Source: Piliocolobus tephrosceles
Taxonomy: Eukaryota > Chordata > Mammalia > Primates > Cercopithecidae
Direction: 5' to 3'
Assembly: GCF_002776525.5 (NCBI RefSeq)
Contig: NC_045434.1
Location: 197,978,390-198,042,389 of the forward strand
DNA length: 64,000 nt
Made by a program: the position numbers and the translations under genes
Shown here: positions 56,801-64,000 of the stretch, one piece after another
Numbering within the stretch: the stretch's first letter is position 1
Layout: each line of letters starts with the position of its first letter
Notes under the pieces: model-generated
What the model was told of the DNA's origin: nothing
The model's database searches: none
The model's input: only the letters and a program-made list of their open reading frames with translations

Positions 56801-59800
56801 CAGAGTGAGAGGCTGGCTCTATTTTGGGGAGCAGGGAGGAGGTGGGGGAGAGGTTATTTCCAAGTAGCTCAAACCAATATTCAGCTCCAGTGGTCACAAG
56901 GGAGACTCTGACTACACTGCCTGTAGCGCCTCTCTTTGAGTAGGCTGTTTGGACATGGAAGCCCTGTCCCAAAACCCACAGAACTACTTATTTTCACCAT
57001 GGCTTACTTCTTTCCTATGTACATACCCACTCTGTCTTGTTTGCAAAAAGTATACACCAAAACACAAGAAATTAGCATCTGTGCAGATGCTTTTTAAAAG
57101 GTACCTAATAATTCTTAACAATCAACCTATTTTAACAAAGATTGGTCCCTCTGTTCAGGTACTTTTGCAACTCTTTGGCTATATGATACAAATAGAAAAA
57201 AATCATCACTTGATGTGTTTTTGCAAAGTAACAGGTGGAAACACTTGTTTTTTTCTCCAGAGAGCTTTGTGGCTCCAGACAAAGAATAAATATTCAGAAG
57301 TACAAACTTCACAGGAAAAGACAAAATAGGTCAGGGCCATGGGCATCAGATTTGGACATGGTAACTAAAAATGGACTGAAATTTTCCCAATGCTGAAAAG
57401 CAGTATGGTACATGAGGTTATGAAAACAGTGATCCTGAAGCCCCTCTCTCAAACTGAGGACTGAACCTGGAACAGTTACAGGCTTCTCTACTTTCACCAG
57501 CTGCTTGTATAAGGGGCCAACAAAAATGTCCATGTCTTATTTAATCAATGTATCACTACAATAAAAATGTCACAATTTAGAAAACATTACTTTTTAAAGA
57601 CTACCATAAACTGCTGGTCACCTTTTCACTCTGTCAGCTTATCTATGCCTCATTGTCACAGATACAAAAAAGGAAAGCAAAATTTGCCTTCCTAGGTATC
57701 ACCACATTGCATCATTGGGGAGTGGAGAGAGAAGGCAGCAGGGTGAATAATCAGCAATGCCGGTCTCACCAAGCTCATTAAAATGTATAATGAAAATTTT
57801 GTCCATCCCCATTTCTTTGTTTCTAACCTGAAATTTTTTCTCTCTTTTTTTTTTAAAGAGTCAAGATCTCGCTACGGTGCTGAGGCCAGCCTTGAACTTC
57901 TGGGCTCAAGTGTTCTTCCTGCCTCAGCCTTCTGAGTAGCTGGGACTATAGGCTCATGCCACCACATCTGGCTCTAACCTGAAATTTTCAATATGATCAT
58001 AATAACCCCAGTATGTGTTAACCTATAGATTGCTCCTTAAAATTCAATTGCTATAGCAGCTTTTAAGATCCTCCCCATCCCTTACTACTCACCTTTTAGG
58101 CTGTATCATTCCAGCCCTAAGCTCCAGAGAGCCTGGTTCAAATGGACACTAGTTTTTTCCATGCGTATTTAATGCTCACAGAACAAACCCCAATAGACCA
58201 CAACCTTCACTCAGACTAACACAGCATTCTACTTGCCTGGCAGGATCACAGATCATAAATTCCTCAGAAATCAATCTGCAGAATAAAGCAAGGACAACAC
58301 TCAGAAGAACCCTGCCTAGAGCCTAAATTAAAAAAACAAATCAGCTTTTAAGAGGACACCATGTCCTTTGCTTGGGAGCGCAACGCAGCCAAGAAAGAAC
58401 TAAAAGAGAATATGAAGTCCTCTTACTTAAGATATCAAACCAAAAATCTTCAGGAGAAAAAAAAGTTAACTGGCCTCATAGTAATAAAATGATCCCTTAT
58501 CATGCCAACGCAAACTTCGATATGTTACCCCAACTCAAACAGCCCACGGCTGGTAAAAGATTTATCCACCTGCGCAATGCCAGAGGGCATTGCTAAAAAC
58601 AAAACACTTTTACACATAAAAAAGCCCCAAGATTTTAAAGCAGGAAAGAGGTAGGCCTATAAGCAAACTTACAGAGAGTATCAGATACAAATATTATCTA
58701 GCTATTTTATACTTTGAGAGTAAGCAGGGGCAGTAACTGACTATGCTTTGTAGTCAAAGAAAGACAGAACATGTTTCATATGTGTTTGATTTTTACCTTT
58801 ACCTGAAGTTCTCCCTGGAGACACGGAAACACGACTTTTTCTTGTACGGTTTGACTGCTGGGGTGTTGGGGAATGCCGAGTTTTGGGTGGTGGAGTTGCA
58901 GGAGGTGATGGCCTGTGCCTTCGCCTTGGAGGACTTGCTGAAGGAGATAACCTACGAGTTTTCCGAGGGGGGCTGGATGTCCTCTTGGGAGGCTTCTTTG
59001 GTGGTGACCGTGAACGAGATGAAGAGGATGATGAGCTACTCCCAGACAAGGATGCTGACGAACGTCGTCTTCTGTGGAATAAAGTATTCATATTCACTAA
59101 TTGCACACTTATAAAGAACGGCCTTACAGGTATGAACAGTTTACACAAAAATACAGCTATTTTAATCCAACTTTTGAGTTTATGTAGCTAAGCACATAAA
59201 TGAGTCCAAAAGAATGGGGGAAAAAACCATAACCTAGGCCAGGAAACAGCTAGTTCTGAGACTAAATATAAACAACTTAATCTGATAAATGCTTCTGTCT
59301 ATGTTCTCTCTCCAGTTACAAAACTTGTCAGGTTGAATGCTATAATAAAATAACTAGTCCTTCTGCCTTAGGAATGGTATTGGTGTTTTGGAGTTTGCAT
59401 ACAAAATTTGGGGGCAAGGTATTTTTCATTTAATAACACAATGTTGAGAAACCTTTAGGTTGCATTTTTTAAAAAGGTGTGCAAAACTAAGAATTCATTT
59501 AGCTACATAAACTTAGAAGCAGGGGCCTCTCGAATTCTGCGGCAAAATTTGTGTTAAGTTCTGTTGCAATTATGTGTACCTGCAGAATTCACCTTTGGCG
59601 GAAGAATTCCTGAGAACCTGAAAAAAAGAAACCCTACCTTAAGTGTGAGATAAAAACTGGCTGAAAGGGAATCTTAAACAATCTGTAAAATATTGACTGC
59701 TAAATGGCTGAGTAAGCACAATTTAAACATGCTGTTTGCAAAACTCCGGTATAAGAAATAGCTGTTTCCACTAATCTCGTACTAGGAAGCACCAGCGTTA

Positions 59801-62800
59801 CTATTCTCCTAAAGGGGAATTAGAAAAGTGTGATGCCTGAAAACTGACTGACCATTTACCTCACTAATCTCCTCTATGAGCAGTAACACATCAATTCTTT
59901 ATAACAGTGGTAATAGTTCAATATATCTTGACAATCCCTCCCCAAAGAGAATTTTCAAACATATGGGACTCTGAAAAACCTGACTGCAGAAACAAAGTAA
60001 CTTTATAAAGTTTACTTGATTTTTCCCCTCTTTATTTCCAAATTGATTAGGTTCTCTGAAAAGAACTTTAAAAGATTCAAACAAAAAATTCTGTCCAAAA
60101 TAAAACTGGAAGCTTAATCATTGGCATTTCTTCCAAAGCCAGGTGAAATGTATTGCAAGAAGGCACAAAAACTCTGCTACCAGTGCACTAGGACTCTACT
60201 TTGGGTAGATTTAGCCACTACCTTTTGTTTAAAGTGATATATCCAAGATTGAAATATTTTATCATATGCTCATTTTAGAATGATTTAAGAAAAAGAAAAC
60301 TGGTACAGTCGGGGTTTTCAAAAATAGACACTAAACTAGTAATAACAATTGTATCTATGGAATACAGATATATTCCCCCAGGATTATGGAAAACTTCCAA
60401 GTTATGCTATTTCTGTCTGAATTACTTACAAGCCTCATCACTTCTATAATGAGAATTTTCTGAGAATTTTACAAAAAATTCATAGAAAATATTTTTCTCA
60501 AAGTATAATAGCAAATGAATCACTTTAATACTGGCAAAAGGAGCCTACTGGCCCTATCATCAGCTACTTTTCAGAAGCCAGTTAAAAGCCAAAGAGAAGA
60601 TGGCCAATTCCCTTACTTAGTAGGATTTCTTGGTGAACTCTAGAAGGGTAAAAGTTAACAGAAAAGTATCAATAAGATGATTAATTTCTCGTTTACTTTC
60701 CAACACCAGACTAGACATTTTTCATAACAAGGACAATTGCATTACACTTCAAATGAAACAGATTCTTTAGAAGACATTGTCTAGTATCACCTATGAGTTA
60801 TTTCTTCCAGGGGACACTAATTTAGATTATCCTAAAAGAAAGATTATCCAGAAGTGTCAAACACTTGACACTTCCAAATTTTAAAAATCTTACCGTCTTA
60901 CTGGCGATCTACTCCTTCTATGCCTTGGTGGAGGAGGCATTCTTCTTGGTGGAGTTCTTCTTCGAGGAGATGGCCGCCTTCTTGGGCTTGGCCGCCTTCT
61001 AGGTGAATACGATCTGCCGTAACAAACAGAATTAGGTCCTGAATAAACCAGGAGTGAGGAATTTCTTGGCTTAGTTTTCTCAATGGCTACATCTAAAAAA
61101 TAAATTTCAAGGATCACAATTTTCCATTTATGTAGACACTTTTATGGTACACAGAAAAGTGTCCTCAAATTCTCTGTGTACATTCAAAAAATATTTGTAC
61201 TAAACATCTTCTACTGCTTTGAAGTTATTTATCTAATTGTACCCAGTAGAGTAGCATATAAAACCTAAGATCTTTGTTGATCTTAAAGCCACAACTCACC
61301 TTGATCGGGATCTATGGCGCCGTCTAGGTCGAGTGTGAGAAGGAGAGCGGGACCGCGTCCGGGATCTTGATTTGGAGCGTGACCGAGATCGTGGTCGGGC
61401 CTTCTCCTTCTCCTTTTCTTTTTTGGAATTTTTTTCTGGAGAAGGTTCTTTAGGTTCTGGCATAGGTTCAGGTTTGGGAACTTTCAGAATGTCACTGTGG
61501 AAATAAAAGCTTTTTTTTTTCTTTTGCCTTCTTGTACTCAGACTTCTAAATCATTATATAATGATGTAATAAATTATTTCTAAACCTTTTCAAAATTTAC
61601 AGACTTGTCTCTAGCTCCAAAAGATATATACATACCTATCAGTGAAACCTAGTGAGCAACTAATAATTCTAACCACGTACATTTTCTTTTCTTCTGAGAC
61701 AGGGTCTCACTCTTATCACTCAGGCTGGAGTATACTGGTATGATCTTGGCTCACTGCAGCTTCAACCTCTCAGGTTCAAGTGATCCTCCCACCTCAGCCT
61801 CCTGAGTAGCTGGGACTATAGGCATGTGCCACCATGCCCGGCTAATCTGTGTGTGTGTGTACATACATATTTTTAGTACAGAGTTTCACCATGTTGCCCT
61901 AGGCTGGTCTCTAACTCCTGAGCTCAAGCGATCCACCCACCTCAGCCTCCCCAAGTGCTGAGATAACAGGCATGTGCCCCTGCATCTGGCAACCACATAC
62001 ATTTCTTAAAAGTGCGAAGTTGTCCACAATACATTGAGGAAAAAAAGCAAGTTACAATACATAAAATACCTGAAACAATATAACCAAAAGATAGTAATGG
62101 TCACCCTTTGGGGCATTTTCTTTTAATATACTCTCCTAAACAATTTCTTTTCAACAAACTAATTTTATAATTTAAAAAATCTAAAAGGAGAATAAGTAGT
62201 TTAACTCAGATGTCATTATTTGCAGTCATTATTAATCTAAAATTGTGATTATTTATAAATGAATTTTTATGTACTTGCCTAGTAGAAGTAGCCTCTTGTA
62301 CTGAAGGTTCTTTTATTTTCACTGAAGGTTCTGGGAGCTCTGGAGTTTTTTCCTTCTTTTCTGGAGCAGGGGAAGGACTCCGGCTCTTGGTTCTGTGACG
62401 GGGAGATCGAGAATGACTGCGCTTTCTCTCTCTCCTGACAGGGGAAGATCGTCTTCTAGGGGAAGGAGATCTGGATTTGCGTCTAGGATGAAAGCAATTT
62501 TTTTCAGGTTTTTAAATAACATGGATTGGAAGAGAGGAGTCAAAGGAAGAAGTGAGGATTAATCTTTAGTTACACTACTGTTGTTTATATCTGAGATGTT
62601 TCCCTATGGAAATAAGACATCCTAATCTCACCTACTTGATAGGAAAGAGAAAGACAAGCAAATGAAAGATAACACTCTCAAGTATTATCAGTTATAAGGG
62701 AGGAAAGCACTGACTTGGGACTCTAGACTTAGGTTCTTTATCATTCCCAGAGATCAAAAGACCAACTTTTCAGAGGCAAAGAGGATGCCTTAAAACCAAC

Positions 62801-63937
62801 GATAATCTCTGACAACAAATCAAACTCCGAAACATGTTAACATTTAGATGTGGACAGATTACAATGGAGTTCATCAGGAAGAGCCTCAGTATGCCAGAAA
62901 AATGACTAGTACTATTAAAGCAACATGTTATTCAAAAAAGATAAATATACCAAACATGAAGAAGATAGCTTTTTTGGAAGAGAAGCCCTCTTTCTGTTTA
63001 ATAGTAGCCTGCCTAACTCAAAGGTTTTTTTCCTTATTCACACAGAAGGAAAATGGCAGACATACTTCATCAATAGTCAAGTAGTTACCACCATGACAAT
63101 TTGTGCTTAGCTCTATAAGTATTACCTCCACAAGGAGATTTTAATATCAATATATAAATGAAAGGGACAAAGAAATTACCTATTCTCTTTACTAATTCCA
63201 GCAGACATTTATGAAAGAAATAAGCAGAACCCTAAAAATAAAAAGCCTAATAGAGTTCTCACCTTTTACCACAAATATAGAAGCTGAGTCGTGGATTTAA
63301 AAATGTGAACCTAACAACAGTCTCATTGGAAGGAAAAAGAAAACAAATAAATGATCTGAAGTTTGGGTTCAGTACAACCATCTAAGAAAAGCAGAACAGG
63401 GAATTAGGTAAGTATTACATGAATGGCTAATGAGGACAGGTTTCGAGTACAGATTTCTTTTTAGAAGAAAGGAAATGGAAAGAAAAAATGAGTCAGAGTA
63501 CATTTTAAAAAACCCAAATTAACTGTTATGAACTAAAGCAATATGGAAGAAAAGTTTAAAGTTTTGATTTAGGAATTTAGAGTTGGACAACTCATCAAGA
63601 TGTGTGAGACACTGATGGTTAAATTATCTGTCTCAAACAAAAGATGACAGATTTCTTCAGTCCAGAGGCAAGCCAAAGCTCACCATGAAAACTGCATGAT
63701 GGAAGAAATTCCTTGAATAGCATTGTTAGATTCCTTTTTAACTAGGGAAGTTTCTACACACAGAATTTCTCAAGACCTAAAGTACCTGTAAAACATCAGT
63801 TATGCATCTATTGTATGATACCTTCTTGGGCTACGAGACCTCTCCCTTTTTTCTCTGCTGCTTTCTTTTTCTTCCTTATCCCTTTTATCTTTGTCTTCAT
63901 CTTGCTTTTTCATAGACGCCAATTTTTCTTGTTCAAT
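41780..63937 (-). CDS. SRRM1: SRRM1 (SRm160), 14 C-terminal coding exons, 5' part off window
   Basis: Serine/arginine repetitive matrix protein 1 is a nuclear-speckle and nuclear-matrix splicing coactivator. It bridges snRNPs and SR proteins, associates with the exon junction complex and stimulates 3' end processing (family knowledge). The exons on the minus strand, from 63937 down to 41780, sum to 2352 nt: 783 codons plus TAG, with matching phases at all 13 internal junctions. The encoded order is a charged linker (ending KRERSRSPRR), RS/RP-rich blocks, a poly-Ser block, a PPPKRR repeat region, a KKHKKDKKHKK lysine/histidine tract, an alanine run, and an acidic tail ending QVSPQS. About 135 N-terminal residues, including the RNA/DNA-binding PWI domain, must lie beyond position 64000. 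The promoter is also off window. Twelve introns have GT donors and one has GC. Identification rests on recognising the protein sequence, and I am very confident of it. Confidence 0.97.
42164..42373 (-). CDS. SRRM1: SRRM1 coding exon with Lys/His tract and poly-Ala
   Basis: This exon is 210 nt in phase 0 at both ends. It encodes NSDQEGGGKKKKKKKDKKHK, then further KKDKKHKKHKK repeats, then a run of Ala (EKAVAAAAAAAVTPAAIAAA), then TTTLAQEEPVAAPEPKK. The lysine/histidine tract is probably a nuclear or speckle targeting element (inference). The Ala codons form a GCT/GCA/GCC-rich tract that could vary in length between individuals. The acceptor is CTTCCTAG and the donor is GTATTTAT. Confidence 0.95.
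42590..42765 (+). mobile_element. MIR, SRRM1 intron
   Basis: TTTGACCTTAGACAAATTGT and GTGTAATAATCCCTACCTGA. Confidence 0.72.
42998..43255 (+). mobile_element. 5'-truncated Alu (AluJ-like), SRRM1 intron
   Basis: Antisense relative to the gene. ATATGGACATCT and AGATGGACATCT flank it. Confidence 0.83.
43444..43639 (-). CDS. SRRM1: SRRM1 coding exon (VASPSPQSVRRVSSSRSVSG)
   Basis: This exon is 196 nt. It completes a Lys codon, then encodes VASPSPQSVRRVSSSRSVSG, SPEPAAKKPPAPPSPVQSQS and PSTNWSPAVPVKKAKSPTPS, ending PSPPR. The acceptor is TTTGTCTAG and the donor is GTATGTGT. From memory the first residue after KKIKK is Ala in human, while here the codon GTT gives Val. I have not verified that difference. 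Confidence 0.94.
44168..44632 (-). CDS. SRRM1: SRRM1 large RS/RP repeat exon (RTPSPPPRRRSPSPRR...)
   Basis: This is the largest visible exon, 465 nt. It encodes RTPSPPPRRRSPSPRRYSPP, then tandem SPPPKRR repeats (four variants: RRTASPPPPP, RRASPSPPP, RRVSHSPPP, QRSSPV), then KHRKGSSPSRSTREARSP and a Pro/Ser stretch ending RRVSRTPEPKKIKK. The acceptor is TTTCCTAG and the donor is GTAAAAAC after an A-run. Low-complexity phospho-serine/proline repeats like these drive speckle localisation (family knowledge). It is a multiple of three. The reverse-strand open frame at 44333-44788 is only a shadow. Confidence 0.95.
45235..45445 (+). mobile_element. MIR, SRRM1 intron
   Basis: CCATTTCCTCACCTGAAAAA and TTTGCCTGGCACATAACAGG. 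Confidence 0.72.
45452..45735 (+). mobile_element. Alu, SRRM1 intron
   Basis: Sense-strand Alu with a short A8 tail followed by a G15 run. Confidence 0.85.
45736..45750. repeat. G15 homopolymer after an Alu tail
   Basis: Fifteen consecutive G after A8. Unusual for an Alu tail. Confidence 0.9.
45800..46560. mobile_element. Degenerate L1-derived sequence
   Basis: Phrases such as CACTAATGAATGTCCCTTTT, GACTGACACTTTCGAATTCT, TTCAATTTGGGTTTCTCTGA and CCCATTTGAAGTATACAATG match old L1-associated sequence common in primate genomes. It includes a tandem copy of a 29/30-bp segment (45982-46010 and 46011-46040). No reading frame is intact. Confidence 0.5.
46766..46876 (-). CDS. SRRM1: SRRM1 coding exon (GRRRRSPSPPPTRRRRSPSP)
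   Basis: This exon is 111 nt. It encodes GRRRRSPSPPPTRRRRSPSP, then APPPRRRRTPTPPPRR, tandem proline/arginine repeats. The acceptor is TTGGTTTAG and the donor is GTACTTTG. An antisense Alu begins about 30 bp upstream of the acceptor (46903-47214). Its T-rich tail, seen from the gene strand as A-rich, lies close to the branch-point region. The exon is symmetric and a multiple of three. Confidence 0.95.
46903..47214 (-). mobile_element. Alu, SRRM1 intron, close to an acceptor
   Basis: The same strand as the gene. TACAGTTAATTTT and TATAGTTAACTTT flank it. Confidence 0.87.
47505..47650. mobile_element. MER5-like hAT fragment
   Basis: The sequences ACATTAGAACCACCTGGGAA and GCTCCAGGTGATTCTGATTC are the near-palindromic ends typical of MER5-type non-autonomous hAT elements. 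Confidence 0.6.
47968..48258 (-). mobile_element. AluY-like, SRRM1 intron
   Basis: First of two tandem antisense Alus. CTCTATCTCCCCTT flanks the pair (near 47956 and 48562). Confidence 0.87.
48262..48560 (-). mobile_element. Alu, SRRM1 intron
   Basis: Second of the pair, T14 tail. Confidence 0.87.
49215..49350 (+). mobile_element. MIR, SRRM1 intron
   Basis: TTGTCACTTTGTGGCCCTAA and CTATCTTCTCACTTACGAGA. Confidence 0.6.
49409..49713 (+). mobile_element. Alu, SRRM1 intron
   Basis: GCCGGTCGGGCCCAGTGG to A20. AAAATATGC/AAGATATGC flanks. Confidence 0.85.
49788..50022 (-). mobile_element. Truncated Alu, SRRM1 intron
   Basis: Antisense Alu lacking its 5' end after CCTCGTGATCC. Confidence 0.82.
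50443..50484 (-). CDS. SRRM1: SRRM1 42-nt micro-exon (MQMGKRWQSPVTKS)
   Basis: This very short exon of 42 nt encodes MQMGKRWQSPVTK with split Arg and Ser codons. Residues such as Met and Trp make it unlike the surrounding RS/RP-rich sequence. The acceptor is TGCTCTCAG and the donor is GTTGGTTA, a weak donor. It is a multiple of three with the same entry and exit phase (2), so inclusion or skipping is frame-neutral. I recall the peptide from SRRM1 proteins, and it is a good cassette candidate. Confidence 0.92.
50855..50999 (-). CDS. SRRM1: SRRM1 coding exon (DSGSSSSSEDERPKRSHVKN)
   Basis: This exon is 145 nt. It encodes an acidic-serine start (SGSSSSSEDERPKRSHVKN), then a basic RS stretch (GRRRRHSPSRSASPSPRKRQ) ending KETSP with a split Arg. 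The acceptor is AATTATAG, with a weak pyrimidine tract. The donor is GTAACATC. The Ser-Glu-Asp cluster looks like casein-kinase-2 sites (inference). It is not a multiple of three, so skipping would break the frame. Confidence 0.95.
51245..51489. mobile_element. Head-to-head Alu fusion, SRRM1 intron
   Basis: A sense Alu head (51245-51312) joins directly to an antisense Alu lacking its tail half (51313-51489). Arms of about 50 bp at the two ends are reverse complements. Confidence 0.83.
51545..51852 (-). mobile_element. Alu, SRRM1 intron
   Basis: Antisense Alu with CAGGCTCCCAGGCTGG and CTCACTCACTGC micro-duplications. GGTAGATT/TCTAGATT flank it. Confidence 0.85.
52051..52354 (-). mobile_element. 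Young AluYR-like copy, SRRM1 intron
   Basis: Has the GGCTAGTTTTTTG and GGCTTGAGCC variants, with an exact flanking duplication GGGACCTATTACTTTT. Confidence 0.9.
52557..52643 (-). CDS. SRRM1: SRRM1 coding exon (EDKGGKMAAADSVQQRRQYR)
   Basis: This exon is 87 nt. It encodes EEDKGGKMAAADSVQQRRQY, then RRQNQQSSS with the Asp codon split at the donor. The acceptor CTTTCAG is followed by AAGAAG, giving a CAGAAG NAGNAG pair. The donor is GTATGGAT. The Gln-rich stretch interrupts the RS region. The internal ATG is not a start: it is in frame inside the exon, and the upstream exons are continuous with it. Confidence 0.95.
52820..53040 (-). mobile_element. MIR, SRRM1 intron
   Basis: GGGTGCCAAGCATTTTATAA and TCTGACTTCAGAGTCTTAG. 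Confidence 0.68.
53151..53231 (-). CDS. SRRM1: SRRM1 coding exon (VTKHKGTEKRESPSPAPKPR)
   Basis: This exon is 81 nt, a multiple of three with split codons (GTG Val at entry, Glu at exit). It encodes TKHKGTEKRESPSPAPKPRK, then VELSES. The acceptor is CTTTTTTAG and the donor is GTAAGTTT. The long intron upstream (53232-58796) holds only two partial Alus. Confidence 0.95.
53325..53447 (-). mobile_element. Alu monomer fragment, SRRM1 intron
   Basis: GATGGGGTCTCACTATATT to GCACCCAGCC. Confidence 0.72.
54190..54345 (-). mobile_element. MIR, SRRM1 intron
   Basis: TCCATTTCACAAAGAGGAAA then CCTGAGGCTTAAAAAG. Confidence 0.68.
54737..55018 (-). mobile_element. Alu, SRRM1 intron
   Basis: Antisense copy. 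GACTTTTCTT and CAACTTTTCTT flank it. Confidence 0.85.
55545..55705 (+). mobile_element. Alu right half, SRRM1 intron
   Basis: TATTAGCTGGGTGTGGTGGC to an A-rich tail. Confidence 0.82.
56711..56825 (+). mobile_element. Alu with large internal deletion, SRRM1 intron
   Basis: The head joins the right end at CTGTAATCTCAG/GGGTTGGAAGC. Confidence 0.75.
57842..57977 (-). mobile_element. Alu monomer (FLAM-like), SRRM1 intron
   Basis: Flanked by CTAACCTGAAATTTT on both sides. Confidence 0.83.
58797..59071 (-). CDS. SRRM1: SRRM1 coding exon with poly-Ser block (RRRSSASLSGSSSSSSSS)
   Basis: This exon is 275 nt. It encodes RRRSSASLSGSSSSSSSS, then RSPPKKPPKRTSSPPRKTRR, then a basic-proline stretch and QQSNRTRKSRVSVSPGRTSGK. 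The acceptor TTCCACAG is directly followed by AAG, so it is a CAGAAG (NAGNAG) pair. The donor is doubled: TCAG|GTAAAG|GTAAAAA. The downstream GT (58795-58796) gives the SGK-VTK junction I expect for SRRM1. The upstream GT (58801-58802) would remove 6 nt in frame. Confidence 0.95.
59072..60893 (-). other. SRRM1: Repeat-free SRRM1 intron
   Basis: 1.8 kb of AT-rich intron with no Alu or other repeat that I can recognise, in contrast to the Alu-dense DNA downstream of the gene. No exon-like open frame with flanking splice sites was found. Confidence 0.6.
60894..61013 (-). CDS. SRRM1: SRRM1 coding exon (SYSPRRRPSPRRRPSPRRR)
   Basis: This exon is 120 nt. It encodes tandem SPRRRP/SPRRRT repeats, then MPPPPRHRRSRSPVRR. 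The acceptor is ACGGCAG and the donor is GTAAGATT. The polypyrimidine tract just upstream is short and interrupted, so recognition may depend on exonic RS-type purine enhancers (inference). The repeat is an internal tandem in the coding DNA (unit CGGCCAAGCCCAAGAAGG-like). The exon is symmetric and a multiple of three. Confidence 0.95.
61300..61494 (-). CDS. SRRM1: SRRM1 coding exon (DILKVPKPEP ... RSRSKSRSR)
   Basis: This exon is 195 nt. It encodes DILKVPKPEPMPEPKEPSPE, then a Lys/Glu-rich stretch (KKEKEKEKARPRS), then a dense Arg/Ser run ending HRSRSR. The acceptor is TTTCCACAG and the donor is GTGAGTTG, a strong consensus. Dense RS dipeptides are the expected targets of SRPK and CLK kinases and mediate binding to other SR proteins (family knowledge). 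The exon is symmetric in phase and a multiple of three. Confidence 0.95.
61687..61990 (-). mobile_element. Alu (AluJ-like), SRRM1 intron
   Basis: Contains a GTGTGTGTGTGTACATACAT microsatellite. AACCACGTACAT and AACCACATACAT flank it. Confidence 0.87.
62277..62278 (-). promoter_or_regulatory. SRRM1: GC 5' splice site of an SRRM1 intron
   Basis: On the gene strand the exon end ACTAG is followed by GCAAGTAC, an otherwise near-perfect donor (AG|GCAAGT). This is the usual form of the roughly 1% of mammalian introns that are GC-AG (family knowledge). The next GT, 5 nt downstream, would shift the frame. Confidence 0.85.
62279..62482 (-). CDS. SRRM1: SRRM1 coding exon (RKSRSPSPRRR...), ends at a GC donor
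   Basis: This exon is 204 nt, with split Arg and Ser codons at its two ends. It encodes RKSRSPSPRRRSSPVRRE, then RHRTKSRSPSPAPEKKEK, then a Pro/Glu/Val-rich stretch ending EATST. The acceptor is CATCCTAG. The exon end ACTAG is followed by GCAAGTAC, so the donor dinucleotide is GC, not GT. GC is the only choice that keeps the frame into the next exon (Ser-Asp-Ile-Leu). Its length is a multiple of three, so skipping would preserve frame. Confidence 0.95.
62483..63821 (-). other. SRRM1: Repeat-free SRRM1 intron
   Basis: 1.3 kb of AT-rich intron without recognisable repeats or further exons. Confidence 0.6.
63822..63937 (-). CDS. SRRM1: SRRM1 coding exon, first visible (IEQEKLASMKKQ...)
   Basis: This exon is 116 nt, enters in phase 0 and leaves 2 nt of a split Arg codon. 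It encodes a highly charged segment starting IEQEKLASMKKQDEDK and ending RERSRSPRR, the linker between the PWI domain (off window) and the RS region. The acceptor is TTTGCAG before ATT. The donor GTATCAT lies at 63821 and below. This linker is probably helical and charged, with no catalytic residues. Upstream exons are not in the window. Confidence 0.95.
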
Positions 63938-64000
63938 CTGCAAAGACCAGGTTTTCAGAGTACACATAGTTGAACATTTGAGAACAAACTGAAGACTACT

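Larger units (their letters stand above)
55706..58796 (-). other. SRRM1: Most of the longest SRRM1 intron in the window
   Basis: Only a deleted Alu (56711-56825) and a monomer (57842-57977) interrupt it. The open frame at 56949-57329 on the + strand matches nothing I know and lacks any gene context. Confidence 0.5.

Noticed and set aside
57127..57329. Open frames on both strands in an SRRM1 intron
   Set aside because: No recognisable domain, AT-rich intronic composition and no flanking splice signals that fit.
58743..59191. Two + strand open frames of more than 100 codons
   Set aside because: Shadows of the SRRM1 poly-Ser exon on the opposite strand.

Overview
The window is primate genomic DNA, most likely from an Old World monkey. 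It has about 75-80 Alu copies, LTR12-type and other endogenous retroviral LTRs, MIR, L2, L1M and MER elements, and one multi-exon gene with GT-AG introns. Several young antisense Alus (4853-5180, 32583-32876, 52051-52354) carry variants I associate with the cercopithecid AluYR lineage: CCACCTCGCC, GGCTAGTTTTTTG, CCGTCTCGGCC and GGCTTGAGCC. That makes macaque, baboon or a relative more likely than human. The species call is an inference from repeats.

The only gene I can support is SRRM1 (SRm160, serine/arginine repetitive matrix protein 1). It lies on the minus strand from the right edge leftward to about 40.79 kb. Fourteen coding exons are visible. Every junction has been phased by hand: together they give 2352 nt (783 codons plus a stop) with no frame break. 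The N-terminal exons with the PWI domain lie beyond the right edge. The visible part is the long RS/RP-rich body, then a Lys/His-rich and Ala-rich segment, then an acidic C-terminus. A 3' UTR of about 1 kb ends at an AATAAA signal at 40809-40814.

Positions 1 to about 40.7 kb are downstream intergenic DNA with no convincing protein gene. The many ORFs there are Alu translations. This part is a dense mosaic of nested Alus (often Alu in Alu, three levels deep near 16 kb), a solo LTR12 inside an Alu inside an old L1, two other LTRs broken by or inserted into Alus, a MER1-type hAT element, a MER2-type Tigger element, an L2 and many MIRs. The gene body (41-64 kb) is much poorer in Alus.

The most interesting structures are rearrangement footprints. 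(1) An 864-bp Alu-Alu-unique-Alu block at 26687-27550 is a copy of 25654-26365 and has its own target-site duplication, as if a composite RNA had been retrotransposed. (2) A 133-bp piece of an LTR is copied at 99% identity into the middle of an Alu about 0.9 kb away, with no A-tail. (3) An inverted repeat of about 153 bp, 97% identical, lies just beyond the SRRM1 poly(A) site. (4) SRRM1 has a GC-AG intron and a 6-nt tandem donor.
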